A stretch of 64,000 nucleotides of DNA, from the NCBI GenBank assembly GCA_032433765.1, contig JAVIAB010000160.1, positions 31,647,121 through 31,711,120 of the forward strand, written 5' to 3'. Position numbers and translations under genes: made by a program. The notes under the pieces were generated by a model. That model did no database searches and was not told the DNA's origin. It saw only the letters and a program-made list of their open reading frames with translations. This DNA comes from Megaustenia siamemsis (lineage: Eukaryota > Mollusca > Gastropoda > Stylommatophora > Ariophantidae). This document shows, in pieces, positions 45,236 through 55,814 of this stretch (its first letter is position 1; each line of letters starts with the position of its first letter).

Positions 45236-46314
45236 TACAGGCAGAAAAATTTGCTTGCATGCCGAGACATCCAATGAAGGACCGATTCCAAAATCTTGCA
45301 TTGGGACGACTTAAGAGAAGCAGTTTTATCCACCAAGCCAAGCGTATTAGTAGACAAACACCAGACATGCCAAGAGCTGTTAACCCCCTACTGCCCATAC
45401 CAGAACAGACTCCCTGGACAGAGGAATCTGGATTATCAGTTCAAATACGGACAGAAGTGAAAGGAATAGTTGATAAAGAGGAACAGAATAGTCTACAGCG
45501 AAAAACAATAACTCTCAGTTTCCTGGATGAAGAATACCCACAAGACCTATGGATTCGTGTGTATACAGATGGATCAGCACAGAATGCAGTAAAAAATGGG
45601 GGAGCAGGTGCATATATAGAATACCCAAATAACACTAGGGATATGAATAAAATAGCAACAGGGAAATATTGTCACAATTATGATGCAGAAATACAAGCAA
45701 TAAAGTTAGCAATAGAAAAACTGCTGAACATTAATCTTAGCCCGCAGCCTGTAGTGTTTTTGACAGATGCAAGATCAGTACTCCAGGCACTACAATCCAG
45801 AAAATTACCACATCTGCAGACCTTATTGACTGAACTCTGCAAGCACCACAGGGTTGCCCTGCAGTGGATCCCATCTCACTGTGGAATACCAGGAAATGAG
45901 AAAGCAGATCAGTTGGCAAAGGAAGGTTCAACAGGCACACAACTAGATACACCTGTTACATACCATCATAAGAAACAGATAATCAAATCAATCAGAGGAC
46001 CACAAGCCCCAAATCAGGATGCCTTTTATAATATGAATAGATATGAACAAGTTATCATTATACGTCTCAGAACAGGACACAATCGACTCCATAGTCACAT
46101 GTATACAAAATTCAAGATCGGCACCTCAACTACTTGTACATGTGGACAGGCGCCCCAGACTGCTGAACACATACTTCAAGACTGCACTGAATATAGTAGA
46201 CTGAGGAAAATCCATTGGCCCATAGATACAACACTACAGACAAAACTATATGGGCCACTGCAAGAATTACAAAAGACAGTAACATTTATACAGGAAACGA
46301 CATTGCAGATATAG
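45187..46314 (+). pseudogene. LINE RNase H domain and C-terminal zinc knuckle
   Basis: RNase H degrades the RNA strand of the RNA:DNA hybrid during integration. The four-carboxylate site is complete: D in VYTDGSAQ, E in NYDAEIQAI, D in VVFLTDARSVLQAL, and the H..D of WIPSHCGIPGNEKADQLAKE. Downstream is RLRTGHNRLHSHMYK-like sequence and CTCGQAPQTAEHILQDC, a C-C-H-C arrangement typical of I-group LINEs. A TAG ends it at 46314, 36 nt before the 3' end of the element. The first 15 or so codons overlap the RT frame and are not coding in this frame. Confidence 0.92.
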
Positions 46315-47499
46315 ACAATGCTTCAGGCGAACGAAAGATAGATAGATAGATTTACTCTGTTTAATGGCAGCGCTATTCATTTTGCCCTATCAAGTTTCCA
46401 CTACGGAAACCCTTAAGAGACTTTACTAAGGTTCCCCGCCTCTACCTTTCAACAGCTTCTCACTGTTTGACAACGGAGTATATTACAGCAATAATCAACC
46501 CAGGTCAAATTCGTGTTTTCCTGGTTACATTGTAATAAGGTGAAATGGCCTTCCAGAAGATCTCTAATTAAAATGAGGAAGGAAAGAATAAATGATAAGA
46601 TAAGATAACATAAGATAGATAAGATACGATAGATAGAGAGATGGGGAAAGAAATAGATGAGAAAGAGAGGGGTGGCTAGAAAAGAAGAGAGAATGACAAC
46701 AGGACTGAATTCAATAAAAAATCTTCCTTCATATACCCGGACGGACATCAGGCAGCAAAAGAAAATGGGAAGACTAAAATCGTTCTATCCAGAACCATCA
46801 ATAAAAAATAGTCAAAAACTGGGTTTCGAAATTACATAAGACCAGCAGTACAACGTTCCAGATGTAGAGAAAAAGTTTGGTCCGAGAAGAACAATATGCT
46901 GGCGATGATATATCAACCATTTGTTGCTCTTTTAAATATGAAGATCAGCAATAATGCAGGATCGCATGAGGAAAATGCTGCTGTTGCAAAAATATGTATC
47001 TTTATATTTGCCTATTCTATAGCAATACCCGAAGCTGCATTAACTCTGGTGTGTTTAATTATAAAATTGATCAACCTATATTTATGCATATCGAGGTGAA
47101 GAAAAGTAAATGGTTAAATTGACACTTTTCGTAAGTGGACTATAGGTATTTTAATGCAGTGGAACATGAATGTCTATGATGAATGTCTCACCACAAAGTA
47201 TCACCATGTAAAACCTCGATAGGATTACTTTCATGTCTTCCCAGCACAGCAGGTAAAAGAAAAGAAAATAAACATAGAGCCATGGTTTTTTTGTTTTTTA
47301 ATGGACAAACAGGCACTAACGAAGCTTGCCTGTGGTTGGTTTCGCGATCAAAATGAATATTATCCAGTTATCGATCTAGCACTGTTTGAGTTGTTGCTCT
47401 AGGATCGCTTCTTACATCAAGTATGCACACAATTAGTAAAGATGAACTATTTTTCACCAACGAAGCGTAAAGTGAGTCTAAATTAGTTGTTAGATGTAA

Positions 47500-47560
47500 T
47501 CAAACCCCATCACACTACGCCGAATGGCAAAAGCATTTGAGAAAAAGAAGAGAGGTTTTT
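47500..47560 (+). mobile_element. LINE 3' UTR tail fragment
   Basis: Only the terminal CACACTACGCCGAATGGCAA and an AAAGAAGAGA-like run remain. It resembles the 3' ends at 16928-16955 and 30480-30515. Confidence 0.4.
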
Positions 47561-47775
47561 TTTAAAATTAAATATAAAACTGTGTAGGAATTCCCTCACA
47601 GGGTTATACTCACTATCAGAGTATAATATGTAAAATATTCAAATCAAGTGCCGTCTTCGTAGAAAAGAAAATAATTAAAATGAACTTCAGCAATCTCACT
47701 ATTATTGGTGCAATATTAAATTGATTTTGTGAATTATTTTGCATGCATGTGTGTGTGTACGCGCACACGCATGTA

Positions 47776-47778
<3 letters not shown>

Positions 47779-47834
<56 letters not shown>
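47779..47834. repeat. (TA)n followed by (GT)n
   Basis: About 36 nt of TA followed by about 20 nt of GT. The open frames on both strands are artefacts. Confidence 0.95.
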
Positions 47835-48038
47835 TGCGCAGTAGTAAGAATATAGAAATATTCGTGCACAACCTTTGCCTCAAATCATGTGATCTATCCA
47901 GTCGCCAGGTAAAATGGACGTTCGATTTCACGCTGTGGGAAGGACAAAGAATGTCGCCATAGCTACGGAGTTCGTGCTAAAAGCAACAGTAGTCGGAAGT
48001 TTCTGGTCAAGTACATCACACACACACGCACATTCAAA

Positions 48039-48062
48039 CCCCCCCCCCCCCCAAAAAAAAAA
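48039..48062. repeat. C14/A10 homopolymer junction
   Basis: A C-run passes into an A-run, preceded by (CA)n and followed by an AATAAAT-type repeat. Confidence 0.9.
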
Positions 48063-48544
48063 TAAAATAAATAAATAAAAATAAATAAATGTATGAACAA
48101 AAGTATTTAATAAAAATGGCAACTTTTGAAACAGATCGATCTCTGTTCGAGAAATGAGTTTCCTTTCAACAGTAGCATTAGTTAAATATTTTGGTAATAC
48201 TGTATCTAATTATATTACATCACAAAAATATAACAATAGTCCTAAGCACATTAGGGAAAGCCAGGCAATTATCAATAACTTTTAGGAACACGTTCTTTGG
48301 AGATAACACCGTCTTGCTTACTACATTCATAGAAAAACAGCGTGTTCAAATTAACGCCCCGGAAGTGCGCAGAAACAGGAAGCACTCGGTATTTTAAAAC
48401 ATATCAAGTTGACAAGGGGCAAATTGATGTGACATTAGATGGCATAACATGGTAGCGTGATGAAAATGTGGACAACAAAATCGATAACTAGACCAGAAAC
48501 ATGAAATTGTAGATATCTGTTATATATGTTCAGGGGTTAATTAT

Positions 48545-48800
48545 TTCCTGAGTTGGTAACTGTGACTTACTGGTTGTGAGCTATTTGTAAACTGTGTATT
48601 TATAAATCCGAGCTACTGATAGACTATGAGTTATTTGTAAAATGAGTTATTTGAAGCTACGAGCTAGACTATGAGTTATTTGTATAGTTATGAGTTATTT
48701 TGAAACTACGAGCTACTGGTAGACTGAGTTATTTATATAGTCTTGAGTTATTTTGAAACTACGAGCTACTGGTAGATGTGCCAGCTATTGGCGATGGCTT
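48545..48800. repeat. Degenerate tandem repeat with GAGTTATTTG core
   Basis: The words GAGTTATTTGTA and ACTACGAGCTACTGGTAGA recur several times. The clearest pair of units is about 53 bp apart, around 48665-48775. The copies are irregular and contain indels. Confidence 0.6.
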
Positions 48801-49375
48801 GTGAGTTATTGGTCCAGGCTGTTCATAGTTCTGGGTGTGATTTAATCTAATCTAATAACATCTCTCTGGGTTATTTAGCATCAAGTTACGTTGTGTGTCA
48901 TTCTACCTCATAAATGGTAGCATTTATCTTTTCGCCTGTGGTATATAAAAAAACGTGTGAACGATAAATCAATGGTTATGGGGCGTCTGCAAATGTATCC
49001 GTGTAATGTGTGAAAGGATTTTTATACCAGGAGATGATAACTGTGTCGGTAAAGGGAGCGAAGACTGTTTATTGAAAAGACTAGGTAACCGTATAAAACA
49101 TAGTGCAGCAGTTAGAGAGGATTTCCTCACTAAATATCGAGGGGAATAAAAAATCAGCTTACATGTAAGATGACTGTTAGAGTGAAGGTCGAATTGTATG
49201 ATCAGTTGAGATTAAGGTTCACAATTCGTTGACTATTATAATTATCTTTTTTTTTTATTTACTAAATAGAAGTTCGTATGTGAAATTTAAATGGCATAAC
49301 GGAATAAAAATATAAAAATAAAAAGAGGTATGTAAACCAGTAACGATGCATATATTATAGGCATGGCATATGATA

Positions 49376-49634
49376 TTAGAAGCGCAGTGGTTAGTGAACT
49401 GGACTACTAAGGACAATATGTCGGGTTCGATCCTGATTGACGGCTTCCAGGTTCGCCCCAGCCTTAAATGGGTACCGGATTTTTTTTCTGTTAAAATAAA
49501 GCGGCACGGGCGTAATATCGTCCACATTACCCCAAAAGTCATGCGCTGAAGATCTGTAAAAATTATGGTCACTAACACCATATTCCCTATGCGCCACTTG
49601 TCGTGATGGGACACTCTACTCTACTTTACTTTTT
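49376..49634 (+). mobile_element. tRNA-derived SINE, family 1, 5'-truncated
   Basis: The copy starts within box A (CGCAGTGGTTAGTGAACTGG) and keeps box B (GGTTCGATCCTG) and the full body. It ends TACTTTACTTTTT. An 8-bp candidate TSD ATATGATA lies at 49368-49375 and 49635-49642. It is the only family-1 copy on the + strand. Confidence 0.85.
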
Positions 49635-49869
49635 ATATGATACATGTATTAAAGTTTGGCAAGTGGTAAAGTAGAAGCCAAACATATGAGAGGACAGATA
49701 CATAAGTGGGAAGCAAACAAGAGTTCTAGTGATGGCAGACGACTTCTGTAGTAGGATTTCATTATAGCAAGAAGCGGAAAGTATTGAAGACTAGTAATAA
49801 CTTGGCAACGAATGAAAGAGATTAAATTAAGATCGTGGTTTGTAGTGCACACTCGCAGACAGTATTAGG

Positions 49870-49985
49870 CGAAATTATAAACGCGGTGTATGGGTTAGTA
49901 TTTTTATATCCCGCTCTCAATAGTATGAAAAACTCTGGGATTCGAACCGGCGTCCATTTTTATTAATCCAATAACGATTAGCATA
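49870..49985 (-). mobile_element. tRNA-derived SINE head fragment
   Basis: Minus-strand box B is perfect (GGTTCGAATCCC), preceded by a weak box A (GCTAATCGTTATTGGATTAA). It is followed by a GAGCGGGATATAAAAATACT body piece. No functional tRNA gene is indicated, because the sequence upstream of box B does not fold into a recognisable D arm and acceptor stem. Confidence 0.45.
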
Positions 49986-50581
49986 TTTAAAAGAAAAAAA
50001 CACGAATTTATATTTATATATATTTATGTTTTTAAAAATACCTAAATATCGTCATAATGCCAGTGAATGGATTATCTTTTTTTTTCTTAAGTTCGTTTGA
50101 GGAACGTTTCATTTTCATTAAAAACGCTAAAATGTAAGTGCTCAACAGTGGACGAATTATATCTTTCGCCTGAATGTGGTTAGATGTGGATGCGAATCCT
50201 TGTCGACCCATTCCATACTACAGAAAATCTATCCAACACCATAGATAAATACCACAAAAATTACGCCTTGCTTATTTTACCATCTCTCGCCCCCTTTTCC
50301 CCCCACATTATCACCGACTCACGCACATTTTCAGTGCCACATAAATGTAATTCACTACGGCTAACATCACATGTGTAGACTACACTCGGATTGATTGGAA
50401 AGTTATACTATTTTGGAATCGAGTTGGGTAAAAAAAAAAAGAGTAAGGTTTCTGACGTGGTTCTTATTATAGCGTGGTGCTAAGATACAGTTCATTTAAT
50501 AATAAAGAGACACAGGAATAAGATGAGATATGACATTTTGGAACAAAATGTTCTTGTAGGGGGAAAAGTTTATCAAACGCC

Positions 50582-50604
50582 ATATATATATATATATATA
50601 TATA
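50582..50604. repeat. (TA)n microsatellite
   Basis: A short pure AT run of 23 nt. Confidence 0.9.
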
Positions 50605-50779
50605 AGAACATTGATGAAAATAGCTACAGAAGTTGAAATATAACTATGCCAATTGGTCAAAACAAAATAAGGCATAGGACAAATAGAACGCAAAGAAGCA
50701 TTAAACATGTTTAAATACTTAAAAGTATTGAAGGGAACGATCTAAGGATTATCACGATAATGTAGTAGGAACAGTCAGC

Positions 50780-51975
50780 ATCTGTCAAAGTTGATAGCCA
50801 GCAAGGAATATAGCAGAATATAAATAGACGGGTGCGACAGGGATGCGTCCTATCGCCTGGCCTCTTCTCGTCGTACAACTAAACGTCATTAGTCTGACAG
50901 AACACATGCCTAGAATAACAGGAGGAGGACTTAATTTAATAACTTGAGATATGCAGAAGATGTGGTACTGATATCCAAGAGCCAAAAAGAACTTAATTAA
51001 TTAATAAGTATTGATCAAAAAGTGAGAAAAACGGATTCAGTTAAATGAAAGAAGACAGACGTAATGGTGGTTTCAAAAAACAAGATTTCACCCAAGTGAA
51101 ATATATATGCAAATGGTAAAAAACTCAGAAAAGTAGATTGTTTTAAACATCTGGATACAGCGTTAACATCGGATGGAAAATGCTTTACTGTGTTAAAAAG
51201 TATAGTCCACGGGCCAAACATATTTAAAATAAAAACGAGAAAGTTTAGTTTAGTTTAGTGTAGCAGATCATCTTAATTTCACAACGGACAGCTCTATAAT
51301 GTTCAGATCCCTTCCCAGTACGTCCGCCAAATACTGGCAAAAGTACTCAAGATGGCTTCAGCTCAGATGCGCCGGCCCGGTAGCACCGACGCGTTGCGAA
51401 GACCTTGACCCCAATCTCCTTAGTCGCTTCTTACGACACGGGTGGCTGGTGACAGTGGTCAGGCCCTCCACACCCCCTCCTCCCTGGTACCCACACGGAC
51501 GGAAATGAGAAATATGTTTGCAACAAGTCATTTTCTTTTAAGATAATTTTATAGTGATGAGGGCTACATTGAACTAGTGATGATTTATAGTGGCGAATCG
51601 TGGACATTAAACAAAAGAGATGCAATGGGATAGAATCAGCTGAGATGACATTTTTAGAGGGATGCTTAAGGTACCACGGACAGCGAAAAAGTCTAAGGTG
51701 AAGAAGACAGATGAAGAATGGGAGAATATAAAATAAACAGGAAAAGACAGTCCAGATTTGTGGGGCATGTGTGAAGGAGAATCTGGATGGAATACTTAAC
51801 AACAACAGGAAAAAATAGAAGGCCGGAGCAATACAGGTAGATGACGGAGAAAGATGCTGAATAGTTTGATGGCAAAGCACAGGAAAAGAATTTTGGTTGA
51901 CCTGTTACACAGCGCACAAGATCTGAGGTTTATGGAGGAACATGATATCTAATACCTCTCGGCATGTGCCATGAA
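50780..51975 (+). mobile_element. Decayed LINE, interrupted by a younger insertion
   Basis: Left part: RRVRQGCVLSPGLFS (RT motif B), a decayed RYAEDVVLIS-like motif C, KKTDVMVVSKNK and RKVDCFKHLDTALTSDGK. Right part (from about 51515): IYSGESWTLNKRDAMG-like sequence, a RQSRFVGHV block and a (ATGA)n-like tail. The left and right parts are continuous in LINE order but are split by 51243-51502. Many stops and frame slips make it an old copy. Confidence 0.75.
51243..51502 (-). mobile_element. SINE-like insertion nested in LINE, with 10-bp TSD
   Basis: A 260-bp insertion is flanked by AAACGAGAAA (51233-51242) and AAATGAGAAA (51503-51512), matching at 9 of 10 positions. Read on the minus strand it is GC-rich, contains GTGTCGTAAGAAGCGACTAA and ends in a (CTAAA)n tail, so the insertion orientation is minus. 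Pol III boxes are not obvious, so SINE status is inferred from size, tail and TSD. A short open frame within it is not a gene. Confidence 0.8.
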
Positions 51976-52721
51976 TGAATGAAACTATTTATGTGGACAT
52001 GATACGATATCACTTGCAGGATAATCCTTAATGACACCCGCCAGCTTAGCACATGTCTAAAGCTGCTGTCATTGGTGCACTCGAAGGACGTCTACCCTGA
52101 GCCATCTGGAATATTTATAAATTATGAGCTAGATAGAAAGTAGTGGAACATTTGTTAAAGAGGTAATTTAAAAAAAGGGGGAAATAGATACTCTGGCATA
52201 TGCGTGTATTATTTTAATGTGGTCACGTTGTTCGGTTTAAACCATCCAAACTGGTATCTGAATGATTGGCATTTCCCGGGCGTCTAATTTATCGACTTGC
52301 ATGTTCCCTGTAGTATTGTCAGTTATACCTCTCAGGCACAGCGAGATTTCTATCAGCGGCGGGGTTGAGTTGATGCTGCATGCGCAAAAATGAACCGGCT
52401 AGTTTATTAATATATTAATATAATTTACGTTATTGATGTTTGCCAAAAACCGCATAGATTTTACTTTTTGTGTCAGAGAAATAGCCGATCTCCTCAGATC
52501 AAAAGTCTGAACGCTTGAATGCCCTATCCGATTGTGTTGAGTAGCTGGGCTTTATGTTGACAGACAACGTTTGTGGATATGTGTGTGTATGTGTGTGTTT
52601 GTATGTGTGTGTGCTAGAGTGAAACAAGAAAGTTATTTAAAAAAAAAACCCAACTCATATAGCGCTGATTGATGATCCATGTATTCTGTTTTAACTTTCT
52701 TGTTTCCTTGTTGGGATCTGA

Positions 52722-53235
52722 AAATTATCATCATGTGCCATATCGGTTGGCGTAGACGATCATGTCCTTCTACAATCTTCTATCCACCGTCATCGTATCA
52801 GTTCTGTTGTTGACTGTTTTACATGCCATGACACCAGGCTATCCTTTCTCTCTTTATCGCCAGCGATCTTTCTTTCCTTGTATTTTGCCAATATGTAACC
52901 AAGTATTCCAACTTTCCTCTTCTCATGATGTTCCCAAATAATGTTGATTGTTTCTTCTGATGTTTTTTTTACGAGCTGATTGTTTCTTTCTGATGTTTTT
53001 TTATGAGCTCTCTTTTTTGTGTTAGCCTCTTTGATAATTTTCTCGTTGGTCTTTTTAGCTGCCCAGGGAACTTTAAACATTCTTCTGAGAAATCCCATCT
53101 CTGTGGCCTCTAATTGTCTTTTCACTTCTTTCTTTACTGCAATTGATACCAGTAGATAGTAGATAAATGTCCCACAACGAACATTGCCCATACTGTCTGA
53201 TTTTCTTTGTATTGTTTGATACACGTGAATATTGC
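52722..53235 (-). mobile_element. LINE C-terminal fragment
   Basis: Minus-strand frames read KKEVKRQLEATEMGFLRRMF, then KVPWAAKKTNEKIIKEANTK, then HEKRKVGILGYILAKYKERK and WHVKQSTTELIR. This is the same 3' family as 3350-3622 and 31610-31850, but it extends farther upstream into the ...EATEM.FLRRM... block. A small internal duplication around 52955-53015 repeats TGTTTCTTTCTGATG. The element tail is at the low-coordinate end near 52724. Confidence 0.8.
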
Positions 53236-53459
53236 AGATTTCTTTCTCCAATTATGTTATCTTATGTGTTTTGTTGCTGCTTTGACAATAGTGCTCTGTT
53301 GTTAATTTGATTATTTTGCTCATATCTTAGTTTCACTTTTGAGTTGTTCTATCAGTTTTGGGAGTTGCTCTAGAGTAGTGATTAGTGAACTGCAGCTATG
53401 AGGGCAAGAGGACGCTTTTTAGAATCATATTACCATAAATGGGCACTACATTTTTTGCC

Positions 53460-53665
53460 TCATAAAACCCTTCTAAAAGTCTTCTTGGAAAGGAAGGTAC
53501 AAGGCAGACTAGGCAGAGGCAGACCAAGACTAAAATAGACAGATGATGGACATGTGAACTTATGACAAGGTGCACCATCAAGACAAGAGACAGTAAAATG
53601 GCGCACTATGGTAGCCAACCTGCTAACTTTCGATGTGAAGACGACACCCAATGATAACGACGATC
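53460..53665 (+). mobile_element. LINE 3' terminal fragment
   Basis: Translation gives FLERKVQGRLGRGRPRLK followed by a stop, then GAPSRQETVKWRTMVANLLT. This is the RGRPR...W.D...A.DR.RWR.MVAN end of LINE proteins, followed by an ACGACG-like tail. No RT domain remains. Confidence 0.6.
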
Positions 53666-54036
53666 TCTTTTTTTATGAGAAGAACGGGACACCGGGCTAA
53701 AGTTATGATCAGATTTTTCTTCCCCCCCCCCCCGCCCCCCTTTCCCCTAAATATTCCGATTTGATTAAAAGATAAATATGAAAATTAAAATACTACATTT
53801 CCTATACACCACGGAACGTGTTAGGGTTCTTTCTTTATTCTGCTTCTGAATTAGTTTGAAGATGCTATTACTTATAAGATTGCGCTCTGCCTTTATATGA
53901 AATTCTTTATGTTCTTCATTTGAAGATTGTGCTCCGCTATTAATTTAAAAGATAGTGATCATAATCCTCAGTGTTCGTTCAATTTATAATATGTAGCTTT
54001 TGCTGGCAAATCCAATTTTATAAAGTACAGACACTT

Positions 54037-54063
54037 GGGGGGGGGGGGGGGGGAGAGAGAGAA
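54037..54063. repeat. G17 followed by (GA)n
   Basis: A seventeen-nt G-run passes directly into a short GA run. Confidence 0.9.
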
Positions 54064-54188
54064 TACCTGCCATTCATTTGATTACTTTAGGATAATTTTT
54101 TAAAAATATTACTGTTTTGATCTTCCAGCTTGAAATCCTATTTTCCTATCTTTGAGCTTTCAATCTGTTGCTTACTTCACGCGGCTTA

Positions 54189-54444
54189 AAAAAGTAAGTA
54201 CCCCCGTCACGCCAAGTGGCGTATAGGGAAATATGGTGTTAGTGACCATATATTTTACAGACCTTCAGCACATGATTTTGGGGTAATGTGGTCGGTATTA
54301 CGCCCGTGCTGCTTTACTTTCCCAGAAAAAAAAATCCGGTACCCATTTGAGGCTGGGTGAACCCGGAAGTCGTCGGTTGGGATCGAACCCTACCCCTTGT
54401 CCTTTGTTGTCCAGTTCACTAACCACTGAGCTATCGCGGCTCCC
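54189..54444 (-). mobile_element. tRNA-derived SINE, family 1, with 13-bp TSD
   Basis: Minus-strand head GGGAGCCGCGATAGCTCAGT is the same as in the copy at 9603-9909. Box B, the body and the CGTGACGGGGGTACTTAC tail are all present. Flanks TTCACGCGGCTTA (54176-54188) and TTCATGCGGCTTA (54445-54457) form a TSD with a single C/T change at a CpG. Confidence 0.93.
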
Positions 54445-54645
54445 TTCATGCGGCTTACTATATAGAAATTCACATATTGTTGTGAAAATAATGTAATCGG
54501 TACACTCATATATAGTACATGTGTTTAATGTTTGTTCCTTTCACCAATGTTGAATATTTAACTTGACAATTTGTTTTTTCATTCTGCGATTAAAGAGATA
54601 GAGTCTAGAGAGGGAAAATAAAAGGACTTGCTGCGACGTTTCAGT

Positions 54646-54918
54646 TCGTTCGTTCGCTTTCGTCAGCTTTGACCTCTGACGAAGTCCCACCCACTCAATT
54701 TTGGTTCCACCCACTCAATTTTGTGGGACTGAATTTTGCGTGTAAAGTCTGTTTTATCCCATTACAGGATGCCCCTCGCCATGCAGGCAGATTTACTCCG
54801 ACTTCAGAGGTACTAATTTTTAGGGAATTAGTAAAACCCAGGTGTCCTCGCCAGGGCACGAACCCCGGATGTTGCCGTGGTAAGCCAACCGCCTATCGAT
54901 TGCGCTAACCGGACACTC
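54646..54918 (-). mobile_element. tRNA-derived SINE, family B, with 12-bp TSD
   Basis: On the minus strand the element begins GGAGTGTCCGGTTAGCGCAA, with box B in CCGGGGTTCGTGCCC. It has a body with CTGCCTGCATGGCGAGG and ACACGCAAAATTCAGTCCC, and a tail of CGAACGAACGAA type. Flanks CGACGTTTCAGT (54634-54645) and CGACGTGTCAGT (54919-54930) match at 11 of 12. A directly repeated CCACCCACTCAATTTTG occurs inside the body. It shares body blocks with 7330-7629. Confidence 0.9.
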
Positions 54919-55767
54919 CGACGTGTCAGTGATCCTGACACTCATCCACAAGAAAATGATACCTGCCAGATGAATCCGACTTTGTGGATGATCCTTCTTG
55001 CGTTTTCCAGCTTGCAATTTTGGTGTGTTTGTGTGTCTTTAAAAAAAGGGAGGGGGGGGGCGGGGCGGTGAAAGAGAATACGGACGCACTACGGCGATAT
55101 GTCTATAATAGGTTAGTTTTGCAGTGCCTTATCCTGAGGCATCTAGATTATCACTGCTCATTTTCTTTACTGAATTAAGACACATAACATATTGTTATTT
55201 GTACAATTAGTACATTTTGTGCACAATAAAATGTATTAAAACATAACAGTTCGTAATACATAACAGCTGATATATAATATATTTATTCTCTGATTTATTC
55301 TTTCTAAACTATGGCGCCGAGTTATTGTACATTAATTTTCGCACAAAAACAATTGTTATATTATCATTGAAAGTAATAACCGTAATTATATCTCATCGTC
55401 GACTCATTGTAATCACTTCATTAACACATGAGTGTATATATTACTAAAAGTTAAAACTGTATTTTTAACAGAAACAATATAAAATTCATCAGCCTGCAAG
55501 CACATGGGCATACGATTATGTTTTCGGTCTCACGTCAATGCTGACAGAATAATTCGCAAAATTTCAAGAAAACATTTTTGTATCTTTGACGCATTTCGTG
55601 GTTGTGATATGAGAAATATGCTAATATATGAGGGTTTCTGCTCAAGCTTGTCCTTCTAACATCATGTTTGCTTGTCTTATTCATTCAACAATTGCAAACA
55701 CTGTTCATTTATCGACAGTCAAAACTTATCTGAAAATGACACCCCCCAATCCCTCTCTTCTTCTCTT

Positions 55768-55814
55768 CCCCCCCCCCCCCCCCCAAAAAAAAAAAAAAAA
55801 AGAAAAAAAAAAAG
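55768..55814. repeat. C17/A17 homopolymer junction
   Basis: A C-run passes directly into an A-rich run of about 30 nt with one G interruption. It is the complement of the T-then-G junctions elsewhere. Confidence 0.9.

Larger units (their letters stand above)
42289..46350 (+). mobile_element. I/Nimb-like LINE, 4.06 kb, with perfect 12-bp TSD
   Basis: The element starts with a GC-richer segment (AAGGCCAGCTCCTTGTCGTG), contains apurinic-type endonuclease, reverse transcriptase, RNase H and a C-terminal CCHC-like knuckle in one direction, and ends GGCGAACGAAA(GATA)n. RNase H downstream of RT points to the I group of LINEs, and overall resemblance suggests the Nimb clade known from molluscs; the clade is inference. 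No gag-like ORF1 is seen, and only about 370 bp precede the endonuclease, so the copy is either 5'-truncated or a single-ORF type. Perfect TSD but four lesions in the coding region: recently inserted yet inactive, or inserted from an already broken template. Confidence 0.93.
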
